From Stramenopiles sp. TOSAG23-2 (lineage: Eukaryota; Sar): a stretch of DNA of 37,899 nucleotides. The stretch is from the NCBI GenBank assembly GCA_900128395.1, contig LT649322.1, forward strand, positions 1-37,899, read 5' to 3'. The notes below the pieces were generated by a model, which was given only the letters and a program-made list of their open reading frames with translations, had not been told where the DNA came from and made no database searches. Below, piece by piece: positions 20,301 to 28,169 of this stretch (position 1 is the first letter of the stretch; each line of letters starts with the position of its first letter). A program made the position numbers and the translations under genes.

Positions 20301-22184
20301 GGCGAAAGTTGGAAAAATTCTATGACGTCGTTTGACCAAAATGACGATTACGATAGCAATGCTAGTAGTAGTTTCATGGGTAGTGCTGTAAAGGCACCGC
20401 TTTCTGCTCGAACTGATAGTGGAGATTCGAAGAGTAGGTCATTTAGCCAATCGCCAAAAAACTCTCCAAAACCAACAGTAGTCACGGAATTAGAACTTGA
20501 TGATGAAGTGAATGAATCTTCAAATTTAGAATCTTTTGACATGGTCGATGAAGCACGCACCCCTCGAAAACTTTCTCCAAGAAAAAATGTCAACAATAAA
20601 TCGATAAGTTCTACAAAGAAGAAACCTAGTCCTTTAAAAGTCCAGTCATTAGAACAGTCGCAACAAGAACAACAATCAATGCTAGACTCATTTGATATGG
20701 TAGATGATGCCAAATCACCTAAACGTATTTTATCTGCCAAAAAATCTCCAAAGAAAGGTAAAGATAAAAGTAAAACTCCATCTCCTAAATCTGAAAGCAA
20801 GAAAAGTGGAAGTAGAAAAAAGAAATCTCCTCGATCTTCTGGTAAGAAAGATAAGAAGAAATCTAATAAAAAGAGTAATTCCCCAAAAAATAAAGATGCT
20901 AAAGATGATAAATTTGGTGTAACAACTACGAAACAATCACCTAAAAAATCAGTTGTTGAAAAATTGGGTAAAGACAAAGCAGCGGAGGTGCTCACTGATA
21001 TGATTTTAAAAGACCTAGCAATAGATGCATCAAAATCTATTAAAGAAGCGACGGCTATAAAAAATGAAAAAGCCAAATCTGCACCAACCTTACAAGATCA
21101 ACAATTACAAGAAATCAAGGATACAAACAAGAATGCTTCTGCGGACGACGTAGAAGGTTATACGGATGATGGTGGTTCAGATTTTGTTGAGGAAAGTTTA
21201 GATATGGAGGATGATGTTGTAGGTGGCTTGGGCAACACACTGGATGGAGGCGGCGCTGTAGTTTTGAATAGCACTAATGAGGATTTACAAGAGGGAGAAT
21301 CGTCATTAAACGATACGGATAACAATCTTATCGTCGATGGTAACAACGAAGCGGAGGAAATAGATGAAGAAAAAGAGGATATGTATGAATTTGATGAAGA
21401 AGATTATTTAATTGATGATTCAAATAACAATGCTGAGGATAATATTGAAGATGGAACAAGCGAATCTGATACACTTTTACAAATGCAGAAGCTAGATGAA
21501 GAGCTTCGAAAATCATCACAGGCATGGAATGCAAAATCGAAAATTTACATTGACAATTTACTAAAATATGTGGGCTTGCATCCATCCAGCACAGGTTCAG
21601 AAGCTCGTATGAAAATGTTGATATTGGAACTGAAAGTTGATGAAAAAGATCAGTTTTTTGAAATGTTTGAAGATGGTATAATTAGATCAGATGTTTACAT
21701 GGATATAGAGCGAGAAGCAGAAAATGATGATGATGAAGGTATTTACAATAAATTAATCTTCGACGCTATTAATGAATGCATTGAAACTTTTAGGCAGAAA
21801 TATGACACGTCAGGAGATAAGCCATGGATACGAAAACATGGCCCACCGAACATAAGTTTAAATCATCAAAAAATGACAATATCGTTTTTGAAAATCATTG
21901 ATGAGATCATTCACAAATATGATGATTTCGATGCGGATCCAAAACGCGCACGTCGTTTTGCTGATCTAGATGTTGATACAGCAAGTGCATTATCGACAGC
22001 CCCTTTGACGTCTGATGAACGGCTAGAAGTTGTTTTGACAGCTGCTGCAATTGAAGTAGATAAATCTTGGAACGAAGATTATGAGAAAGTAGAAGCTCAA
22101 GTGAAAATACAAGTTGCTGATATGATTTTAGAAGAATTGTTGTATGATACCACATACAATGTGCATTTAGTGAAAGGCGATTGA
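14388..22184 (+). CDS. CEP350-like centrosomal / basal-body protein
   Basis: This 2598-residue, highly charged protein is largely disordered or coiled coil. The best homology signal is the last ~150 residues: LIFDAINECIETF (~2454) followed by PW, then SWNEDYEKVEAQVKIQVAD and ILEELLYDTT. This mirrors, from memory, the human CEP350 C-terminus (VFDLTREIFEEIF, WVNYDEDE...VKMQLADGIFE). A second match is REAAIKERTKERMNLLEE in the coiled coil at ~1483-1593 (human LREKALKEKTKAELAWLE). CEP350 binds centrioles and microtubules and recruits FOP/CEP19 at the basal body. No CAP-Gly domain, present in animal CEP350, was found. Other features are paired PVPRLSG boxes (~340-385), an Ala-rich helix (~984-1010), acidic DYVDDFEDDFEDD-type patches, a basic SPK/SPR region (~2054-2184), and a duplicated SFDMVD(E/D)A box (~2047, ~2100). 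The start aaaacATGG is favourable. Confidence 0.72.
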   Translation: MADKVVVPRRPPNPIVTGKRSIHMTRAPLIYTKGTGSQRVPVFARVIPSMPKAPSVETKIPLPPSSTTDQQQQPMTPTKRQNISPNTNNDGDDTYNNDTFNRTPPESPIDPKVVGLMIEQRRKDYAERLRERHKRIYVKPQHNILKIDSTNTSRKKNNNNNRKRTQKVKVVRDKWEGRPEEKAAILTNNAIKRSEDAMRKLKEDRLMEQRKKESATARRLRVNEMGRLIRQQNKIRMQEEMMRAATAADDDDRFDYENENFDNISNMGQANIDKQNAVHILRNDKTGEQEILKTVISDNILGTNMEENQFNNMVKRSTIHRPPQTKSRKLVMKNAVPPRPRKPRVPRLSGNRSVGNNAKKNKRNRGYESQVKKKRKPPVPRLSGKSKSNTRNNNGGNNHNNNNNRNSNKTKTSKNGFKIASSSKVNSATNPVNKDNDDDVNITKENEKNRIQEFIKEKRKRRRQEKKNETLKEAKEDLLRRKRLRQLDEKFKKRRETIKRRIAEEAREKSKRKKARRKMMKRLRKEKKRSKKTTIDDLPNRANLISGDIYSNAEYVNDNLVDQFEWQAVETNGDEYYNDTDDMGYDRQLSPSPVSMMNDITPSNSRPTSSLAQPYSQNNMNMDQGGEYGNGEDDADFLNREALLNGVGIVSDSNAVKQQQAPSSLQKQSDSGDLNINSDYRKLVEQSAGGQHVTDEQQQVDNSSSDPQEREIILNRMNALKRATEQLSARISVLSSQKGTSGDTGDMDATIVKQMAIPADLQAEEAIERDNMRRAKDTLKSNQRVETESARHIHRLVKEVANAELPEYLDDEDANKSKGNVKKNVERNNKKVQVVEEFNIQKDDLKKNNNKYEEEEDDEDYEDEFDSDGYDDDEDDGEKPGVTSLSTSVRLNNDTSVNVQNDISNRAKSVGKATGSSPTIKEVQTLQQQDSQFNNVLKDAHDLFQKHSKLVDESYPEQKLKISSTYDADDINTIPTTTNPTVNLKLAAEAAAAVAAATRASREALDRARELEADSKIGILSVKINGTRRENNFGGSNNDVVQNPVIIENDFKMSPRAYDIVDSYSILDIYAQDAVQHEHYQKAMVIRDEKLKKQEEEKATEMEEEQKQATVAIQTGTYWDTMLMKDSSHNVTEERGVGGKGVVEIDPKNEQQIRENLPSPHFLNNDTTDTNNDISVEDVPMVPYSPPRSLPMETEKIKRLSPGSLSRKLLAEVDLLQELTESEKQLDAIVHANELQMAQKETIELANQWNAQQEEAAQLAERVAAEQAHAAEMQMQASQITLTLQAAHEEQLLSMNAHLEMIRKENEAAKIRETGAQTTQVVTLNQGTDPEQRSANNQSIALSTGGLIFDARSPNADRTVDDLIENTQEYSADFEIGDDSTLQSSKKSIRKKRSSNDDSEIPDEIDESLSAQQETQNQTQMESIAEEDFVNHEASMQSIVEDYVEDFESVKSEEILIDDSIKEENSAIGRLDGSNRSIVEETDLERSTKRLIKKIQKDMETRHRHENELLDVREAAIKERTKERMNLLEEGQQVHLQQLSVEEIANERDRITYTFKKNIAEVQRQRASLQVRHYREILKLRSRQKILDKLSSTENDEYSSDMESDIVTTDDDGGGRSKSPQSIAEDKDLIIEEPQSVIGKDKNFSRAESFVLEVREVDHVEDEVVEVADEFELNVQEESVQEDLKFTDNESSRALKRSLSRTSEASVDYVDDFEDDFEDDGLVDDSIRMQAISQELKSLQRRVSSGETQESSTDSEEAQSLKKREAELKKRREKAEKLLREKQKIVERARRREVLEAEEKKVNDLLERALKYDVEEEIKKLKSADEQNKTQMHRTSKLSPVQQQLLQNQKMQRELKEEQNNDKSVISNIPSEDEDVVDEVITVHETSTSRMEDSYGDDTFEDSNRSITKKIMSSPTPVKKKENEEISESPTNNKKANTKTTFTIEDDEEESISIESDIVIEDDDVEDNVDIGESWKNSMTSFDQNDDYDSNASSSFMGSAVKAPLSARTDSGDSKSRSFSQSPKNSPKPTVVTELELDDEVNESSNLESFDMVDEARTPRKLSPRKNVNNKSISSTKKKPSPLKVQSLEQSQQEQQSMLDSFDMVDDAKSPKRILSAKKSPKKGKDKSKTPSPKSESKKSGSRKKKSPRSSGKKDKKKSNKKSNSPKNKDAKDDKFGVTTTKQSPKKSVVEKLGKDKAAEVLTDMILKDLAIDASKSIKEATAIKNEKAKSAPTLQDQQLQEIKDTNKNASADDVEGYTDDGGSDFVEESLDMEDDVVGGLGNTLDGGGAVVLNSTNEDLQEGESSLNDTDNNLIVDGNNEAEEIDEEKEDMYEFDEEDYLIDDSNNNAEDNIEDGTSESDTLLQMQKLDEELRKSSQAWNAKSKIYIDNLLKYVGLHPSSTGSEARMKMLILELKVDEKDQFFEMFEDGIIRSDVYMDIEREAENDDDEGIYNKLIFDAINECIETFRQKYDTSGDKPWIRKHGPPNISLNHQKMTISFLKIIDEIIHKYDDFDADPKRARRFADLDVDTASALSTAPLTSDERLEVVLTAAAIEVDKSWNEDYEKVEAQVKIQVADMILEELLYDTTYNVHLVKGD

Positions 22185-22411
22185 AAATGAGAGAGTGTTG
22201 TGTGTGTGATGGTTAAAATCTAAGTTTTTACTTTTTAAATAATTTTATACTTTTCCTGTGGTAAATAATACGAATACGCGTATGCTCAATACTCAATCTC
22301 AGGAATAATATGGAAATATACATGAGATAATGAATACAGTCTTGAAATGATATAAAAACTTTTTTTAATACGAACGTATTTTTTAAAAATACACAAACTA
22401 ACACAACCGTA

Positions 22412-22458
22412 CTCTGGACCCCAGAGATTTTCCTTGCCAGTACTCTGACAAGGAAAAT
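22412..22458. repeat. Two adjacent perfect hairpins
   Basis: CTCTGG (22412-22417) pairs with CCAGAG (22421-22426) over a 3-nt loop. Immediately next, ATTTTCCTTG (22427-22436) pairs with CAAGGAAAAT (22449-22458) over a 12-nt loop. The stems are perfect and abut with no spacer, in otherwise AT-rich sequence. Confidence 0.85.
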
Positions 22459-22533
22459 ACGACAACCGGTATAATACATCTCTAATTTCTCACACAACAC
22501 ATAATAACACACGAGATTAACATGGACTTGTTA

Positions 22534-22620
22534 ATATATATATATATATATATTATAATGTATTAAATATTATACACATTATATATATACATACACACAC
22601 ACACACATATATATATATAT
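22534..22620. repeat. TA and CA microsatellites
   Basis: A (TA)n run at about 22534-22553 and a (CA)n run leading into (TA)n at about 22591-22620 lie just downstream of the stop of the cysteine-rich gene. Confidence 0.9.
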
Positions 22621-22635
22621 GGACGAACAATTTAT

Positions 22636-23274
22636 TCATTTTCTTCTTAATAATGGTTTTTCAATACGAAGGTTTGGCTTTGGTTCTTTGGTTGGACCAG
22701 TTGTAACTTTTTCAACCTCACGGCAATCTGGTTGAAGATAGGTTATCGATTCACCAGTTTTCTTCGTTTTTGTGAAGTATTCTCTGAAGAATGGTTCTTG
22801 TCCCTCTGGGCATATGCAACGATCGAAGAAGTTACCAGAACATGCTTTATGTGCTGGATCTTCCTTTGGTAAGCCAAGGAAACCACATACTTTAACGTTT
22901 TTTGCGTCAATTAAAGCTGGCTGTGCTTTACAGAACATATGTCCTTTTTTGCACATTTTTTCAGCATTACTTTTTAACTCTTTACAAGACGTACCTTTTT
23001 TGATGCAGCATACGTGCATTTTGTTGCTTCCAATCGCACAATATGATTTAATTTCCGTCTCTGCATCGCATGAACAATACCCAGCATCTGGAATTTTTGC
23101 TGCATTCGACGCCCCCCAATGATGTATTGCTACAAAGGCAAGTTCCCTACTATATGCAGTATAACCACATTTGCAATTTTGACCTGTCTTTTCATTACAC
23201 TCCGCACCGTTTGAAAACGATGGTGCAACAAGGCTAAGGCCAATTAAACAAAGCAAAGCAATGACTTTATTCAT
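22636..23274 (-). CDS. Secreted cysteine-rich protein of unknown function
   Basis: This 212-residue protein begins with a clear signal peptide (MNKVIALLCLIGLSLVAPSF, cleavage likely after residue ~22-23). The mature part has 16 cysteines, an even number compatible with eight disulfides, including CxC at 34-36, 67-69 and 153-155 and a CC pair at 89-90. The last ~30 residues are basic and cysteine-free and end in LLRRK. No transmembrane segment, ER-retention signal or known domain is recognised. The spacing does not match EGF, LNR, kazal or defensin patterns that I can identify. The protein is probably secreted or cell-surface. The gene is short, compact and followed by TA/CA repeats. Its role is unknown. 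Confidence 0.8.
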   Translation of the reverse strand: MNKVIALLCLIGLSLVAPSFSNGAECNEKTGQNCKCGYTAYSRELAFVAIHHWGASNAAKIPDAGYCSCDAETEIKSYCAIGSNKMHVCCIKKGTSCKELKSNAEKMCKKGHMFCKAQPALIDAKNVKVCGFLGLPKEDPAHKACSGNFFDRCICPEGQEPFFREYFTKTKKTGESITYLQPDCREVEKVTTGPTKEPKPNLRIEKPLLRRK

Positions 23275-23726
23275 TTTTATTCTTTATATTTCCAAATGTT
23301 TGTATATTTATTTTACTGTTTATTCTTATATAACATTTTTTAATCTTACAGTAGTCTACTGTATATTTATATTTTATATTTTATATATATTTTTTTTTAA
23401 GCAATCCTTTGGCATAATAATATTAGCAAACAACAACAACTGGCAAAATCCCCCCCTTCTTTTTTTTAGTTGTTTTTCAATCTAAATCAGCTCAGCATCA
23501 ATGGTTTTATTTTTTTACCTTCAATGAAAAATTATACTTGAAGAAGAGTATAATAAATTACACTACTGACTACTGTATTAATTTTAATATTTTAATAGGA
23601 AACAATACAAATACAATGCTAATGTGCTAATGGTGGATGGCTGCTAAAAATCCTAATTTTTTAGAAAAAAATTTAGCAGCGTTTAGACGATACAAGTGGT
23701 ACATGTGTACTGTGTACATAACGTTT
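23275..23726. other. Intergenic, upstream of the cysteine-rich gene
   Basis: This stretch of 452 bp separates two minus-strand genes. It is AT-rich with homopolymer runs and should contain the promoter of the cysteine-rich gene and the 3' end of the membrane-protein gene. No ORF or RNA gene is convincing. Confidence 0.4.
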
Positions 23727-24872
23727 TTATAAATCTTCCTCTTCTATAATTTCCTTGACTAAAAATGCAAATTTGGATGACTCTTCCAAACTCAATATAT
23801 TCCCATTCAATGCTATCATAGACGATTTTGTTTTCATTTTCTTACTATTATTATCATTACTACTACTATTATTATTTTCGTTAGGCTTACTTTTCACTAC
23901 TTTCCATTTACCAAGTTCTGGTAAATATTTATTTAATAAATGAACAGATTCAATAATATCCTTTGTATCTGATGCAGACAATGTTTCGGAAAGTGCTTGT
24001 AAATTGACACCTTTACCTTTCGTCATATTATCCTTATTCAATGCCAATTTCAATTTTCTTCTTTTTTCTTTTAATTTTTCCTTCTTTTTTAGTTTTAAAT
24101 TTTTAGATTTTTTTTTTTTTCTAATATTTTTTTGCGATTTGTCATCATGTATCTTAAAAATTCTGTTGCGATGATATTTAATTGGGGAAGATGATGTTAT
24201 ATCTGGAAATCCAAACATATTTAATAATGCATACCCAATGCAAATAACAGTCAGAAAAAACGATATAAAAAAATAAATAAACATTTTGGATGGTTCAACG
24301 ATTGCAACATCAGCAACATTGTTGTCGTTGTTGTTGTTATTGTTTTTGTTGGAAGGAGCAGGAGCAGGATTCTTGGCATTGTTTTCAATTCTTAGTTTGT
24401 TATTATTTTGATCCTTATTTTTTTGTATCGATTCATAGGGAAGGTTCTTTCTTTTATCTTCCTGGTTATTTTTATTTTTGAGATATAACATACCAGACGG
24501 GATCATGCAATCTCTACGTTTTATATTTATAATTATATGTTGATATTTACCCTTTTGTATATGATCGATTCGATGATTTATAATAATCGCACATCCCCAA
24601 TTAAACGTAGGTAATTTCTTGACTATTTTTGACTCTATCCTGTTATAATTAATTGTTCTGCTTTCTATTAAGTTATTTAAATACAATGATGATGATGATA
24701 TTAAAAATACTAATTTATGATTTTCAAAGGATGATATATTCATAAAATCATCAAATTGTAATGTTACTTTGATAGTTTTTGTTGCGGAAGAAATAATTTG
24801 ACATTGGCAGATGAACATGAATGTAATTGTAATTATTACTATGAATAACAACAATACATATTTACAAACCAT
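23727..24872 (-). CDS. Single-pass membrane protein of unknown function
   Basis: This 381-residue protein has an N-terminal hydrophobic signal sequence (residues ~5-25), a lumenal or extracellular domain to ~150 with two cysteines (C94, C122), a low-complexity Asn/Lys linker (~150-190), a transmembrane helix at ~197-222 (IYFFISFFLTVICIGYALL), and a very basic cytoplasmic stretch (~245-280, repeated KKK and RKK). The C-terminal ~80 residues include LQALSETLSASDTKDIIESV and an acidic end (EIIEEEDL). This is type I topology by inspection. The layout is reminiscent of ER or translocon accessory proteins, but no specific family is recognised and no function is claimed. Confidence 0.7.
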   Translation of the reverse strand: MVCKYVLLLFIVIITITFMFICQCQIISSATKTIKVTLQFDDFMNISSFENHKLVFLISSSSLYLNNLIESRTINYNRIESKIVKKLPTFNWGCAIIINHRIDHIQKGKYQHIIINIKRRDCMIPSGMLYLKNKNNQEDKRKNLPYESIQKNKDQNNNKLRIENNAKNPAPAPSNKNNNNNNDNNVADVAIVEPSKMFIYFFISFFLTVICIGYALLNMFGFPDITSSSPIKYHRNRIFKIHDDKSQKNIRKKKKSKNLKLKKKEKLKEKRRKLKLALNKDNMTKGKGVNLQALSETLSASDTKDIIESVHLLNKYLPELGKWKVVKSKPNENNNSSSNDNNSKKMKTKSSMIALNGNILSLEESSKFAFLVKEIIEEEDL

Positions 24873-25315
24873 ATTATCAGAAATAATTTTATTTAAAACC
24901 GAAAATAAATGTTAAAACTCAAAATACTCAAAACGCCCAAATATACAAGAAAATGCCTTTAAATATTTCTATTATAACGATTAATTGATGTTTCAAAGGA
25001 GACAGTATTATACAGTATAATTTGTATCTCTGAACTTTCTAATAATATATACCATTCATTTTGTAATGTGTTACTAATTATTATCTAGACGACTATGGCC
25101 ATATTTATTTTTTTCAAACTTATGTATACATAACGTTTATCAATTGCAATGTGAACATTTTTTTATAACCCTATCAAATTTAACATATATTAGTATGATA
25201 TATAATAGTCTAAGTCGTTTGATCCAAAATCCAATAATGCCTAAATTGAAAATAACACCCCCTTGTGTCTATGCTATTGGTTTTAGGCGTAGTACTATGC
25301 TAGAATAATATTTAC

Positions 25316-25330
25316 CATGGACACAGCATT
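25316..25330 (+). promoter_or_regulatory. Dispersed motif ATGGAYAYAGCAT, intergenic copy
   Basis: CATGGACACAGCATT here closely matches sequences at 51-66 (minus strand), 31416-31430 and 31705-31719. All copies are intergenic. A regulatory or mobile-element origin is inference. Confidence 0.3.
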
Positions 25331-25415
25331 GTCTACGATCCCATTTCGCGGGTGAGGAAACGTGATTTAATGACGACCAACAAAGTACATTTACAACAAG
25401 GCCAACAAAGATATT

Positions 25416-25419
25416 AGAG

Positions 25420-25450
<31 letters not shown>
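25416..25450. repeat. (GA)n microsatellite
   Basis: A nearly pure GA run is directly visible, positioned about 125 bp before the ATG of the LRR/LNR gene. Confidence 0.95.
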
Positions 25451-25455
<5 letters not shown>

Positions 25456-25575
25456 ATAACTTTGTATCACACCCTGTCTATATACTTTACTGTCCTGTAC
25501 TGTCCTGTAGTAGTAGTCGTCTTCTCTCAAATAAATGTAGACACACGTATAATACCTTCTTTTGATGAAAGTATA

Positions 25576-26967
25576 ATGTCTGACGAAACAATCATTACAG
25601 CAAAAGAGATTGAGGTTGTTGAAAAAGTACAGGAAAAGAAGGAGGAAGTTGTTGCAAATGTACAGGAAAAGAATGAGGAAGTTGTTGCAAATGTACAGGA
25701 AGAGAATGAGGAAGTTGTTGAAAAAGTAGACGAAAAGAATGAGGAAGTTGTTGAAAAAGTAGAGGAAAAGAATGAGGAAGTTGTTGAAAAAATAGAGGAA
25801 AAGAATGAGGAAGTTGTTGCAAATGTACAGGAAGAAGATATAAATACCAATGTTGGCAGTACAAATGAAGATATTATTACAAGTGACAAAGACAAAAAGA
25901 CACCTGCTCTTAAAAGTAAAAAGAAAAGAAACCGTGCAAAAAGGGCAACATCGAGTTTAAGCGAAATTCTATATACAATAAAACAAAATATATCGTATAG
26001 AAAAAATGTTGCATGTAAAGGTACTTTTATATTATGTTTGAACTTATTTATTATAGGATTGTACGTCTATGGTTTTGTAGTGTATAGTGGATTTTCATGC
26101 GGAATGACCAACTGTCCTGGCACCATATTTTTCTTCATTTTTGGTCTATTAAATACATTATCATTTCTATATTTAATCCTACGATGGAAAGCAAAAGTTA
26201 AACGTAGAATAAAAATAATGTCTACTCCAAATTTTCAATCAAAGAATCCATTTCAACGAATATTAAAAATGTACTATACTAGATTTGGTTTACATGGAAA
26301 ATATTATTTATATAAATTATATGGATCGGAAATGTTAGAAAAAATTTCACAAACATATAATTATATATATATATATACATGTATTTTACCATATGAATTC
26401 ATCATGATGTTTTGTATATTGTACATAATTGATTCAGGTATATTAGTTAAAACAATGTATAAAAGTTTATTTGGTAAAAGGACAATTATATCAGCAACTG
26501 AACGTAATTTACAGTTAGCAAGAGATGTTGTATTTGATTTGATTTGTTTAACGCCTTTATTGATAGCGTATTTAATGTATAACATTCCAATAAATATTAA
26601 CGAAGCAATTTTAATATTCTTAATACCATCCATATCATTATATGGTAAAATACGTTGTCTTTTTAATGAAGCATTGGTTTATAATTTAGATATGTTAGTG
26701 ATAAAACGACAAAATAAAGAATCAGCTGCTATCAAACGACATCGTAAATCGATATATCATCAAGCTATATCTGAAAAACAAGAAAAAATACAAAGTAAAT
26801 ATTTTATAAAACCAGTACGACAAATATTATTATTTATTGGTATCGTACATGTATTGTTTTTTACAAGTATTTTTATTGTACAATTATCACATGGTATTAA
26901 TTTGAACAAACATGATGAAATATGTAGTAAACAATATCAAAATGATAATGATATTATTATGAATATC

Positions 26968-27002
<35 letters not shown>

Positions 27003-28169
27003 AACATCAAAATCTGATCATATAAATATTTGGAGTAACAATGGTTGTAAACTAAAAACACCATTTTGTTATAGTGTATTTGCACCAACATGTAATTGTG
27101 CATATTTATCTTTAGAAAGTGTCGATGTTAAAACTTTACCTTAAAAACACCATTTTGTTATAGTGTATTTGCACCAACATGTAATTGTGCATATTTATCT
27201 TTAGAAAGTGTCGATGTTAAAACTTTACCTGATAATATTGTATATGATATGAATTCATTGAAAAAATTGGAAGTTATTAATTGTAATTTAACAACACTGC
27301 CAAAGAATATGGAACATTTGAAATTAATGGCTTATGTTGATTTATCGTATAATAAATTAACAGAATTTAATGTTGATGTGAAGGAATGGGTATATTTGAG
27401 TCGATTATATTTCGGATTTAACAATATTAGTACATATAATATGGAATCTATTTGGCAACATTCCGCTTTGAAGTATTTGTATGCAAATGATAATCCAAAT
27501 TTTGTAATTTCAAATAAGGTTGAGATTCATATGCCAATGTTATTAGGGCTTGATCTTCGGAACAATAGCATGCAATTGCCAAATAAATTTGGAAAGGGTC
27601 AATTTCCAGCACTTTTGTATCTTTATTTATCTGGCAATAATTTAAATACATTTCCTGATAATTTTGATACATTGAATAATAATCTTTTGGGGATGTTAAT
27701 TGCTCGATGTCAGATATATACATTGCCATCCTATTTATCAACATGCAATAATTTAAATACATTTCCTGATAATTTTGATACATTGAATAATAATCTTTTG
27801 GGGATGTTAATTGCTCGATGTCAGATATATACATTGCCATCCTATTTATCAACATTTAAACGTTTGTTAGAATTTGATGCACGTGATAATAATATAAGTA
27901 TTGTTGATTCGACATTTCAATCCATATTTTATAATGATGAAAATGACAAGTCAAAGCGTGATACCAATCGTCGTGCATTATTTTCTGGAAATCCAGTATG
28001 CCATACAGATATAAATTTGAAAAATAGTTTTAGTTGTGAAAAAATGTGTTCAAAATATTGTTGGTATAAAAAAGAAGAAGTTGATCAAGGTGATGGTTAT
28101 TGTGATCCTGAGTGTAACTCTGAAGAATGTAATTACGATCAAGGAGATTGTAAAGGGAATTTAATTTGA
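25576..28169 (+). CDS. Multi-pass membrane protein with LRR and LNR ectodomain (frame broken by duplication)
   Basis: This gene encodes a putative cell-surface receptor-like protein. Its N-terminus (residues 13-88) consists of seven 10-11-residue acidic repeats with consensus EEVVxxVxEKN. Next come a basic patch and five or six hydrophobic helices between residues ~149 and 441 (for example FILCLNLFIIGLYVYGFVVY and ILLFIGIVHVLFFTSIFIV). A Cys-containing linker leads to leucine-rich repeats (LKKLEVINCNLTTLP, LYLYLSGNNLNTFP) and a C-terminal LNR/Notch-type module ending GYCDPECNSEECNYDQGDC. This architecture resembles oomycete LRR-LNR membrane proteins as I recall them. The first frame stops at 27142-27144 because an 89-bp segment is duplicated; the second frame continues to TGA at 28169. 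The frames differ by exactly the duplication, so this is one gene, either disrupted or misassembled. A further exact 111-bp in-frame duplication lies in the LRRs. Confidence 0.82.
25612..25839 (+). repeat. 33-bp coding minisatellite (EEVV repeats)
   Basis: Seven tandem units, one of 30 bp and six of 33 bp, encode variants of EEVVEKVEEKN or EEVVANVQEKN at the N-terminus of the LRR/LNR protein. The units alternate between ANV and EKV types in blocks, consistent with local duplication. Confidence 0.95.
27053..27230 (+). repeat. Exact 89-bp tandem duplication causing frameshift
   Basis: Positions 27053-27141 and 27142-27230 are identical by eye. Since 89 is not a multiple of three, the second copy shifts the LRR/LNR reading frame and creates TAA at the junction (27142-27144). 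Counting one copy only brings upstream and downstream frames into register. Confidence 0.97.
27634..27855 (+). repeat. Exact 111-bp in-frame tandem duplication in LRR region
   Basis: Positions 27634-27744 and 27745-27855 are identical by eye (37 codons). The unit covers about one and a half leucine-rich repeats and so interrupts the regular repeat period instead of adding whole repeats. Confidence 0.97.

Larger units (their letters stand above)
22185..22635. other. Convergent 3' region with adjacent hairpins and dinucleotide repeats
   Basis: This 451-bp gap lies between the 3' ends of the CEP350-like gene (+) and the cysteine-rich gene (-). It holds two adjacent inverted repeats at 22412-22458 and several TA and CA tracts (22534-22553, 22591-22620). 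No ORF of note is present. Confidence 0.5.
24873..25575. other. Divergent upstream region with GA tract
   Basis: About 700 bp separate the membrane-protein gene (-) from the LRR/LNR gene (+). The region includes a copy of the dispersed motif at 25316-25330 and a GA tract at 25416-25450, the latter about 125 bp before the LRR gene's ATG. An upstream in-frame extension of the LRR frame exists but starts without a good ATG context and reads through leader-like sequence. Confidence 0.45.

Noticed and set aside
20348-21076. 242-residue minus-strand open frame inside the CEP350-like gene
   Set aside because: It is the mirror of the Lys/Ser/Pro-rich region and its Phe/Leu-rich runs reflect that composition.
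25527-25895. Long minus-strand open frames opposite the EEVV repeats
   Set aside because: They are antisense mirrors of a low-complexity coding repeat and encode Ser/Phe/Pro-rich monotony with no start context or domain.
27448-27855. Minus-strand open frame with an internal duplicated peptide
   Set aside because: The repeat comes from the 111-bp duplication read on the wrong strand; the plus strand encodes the LRRs.
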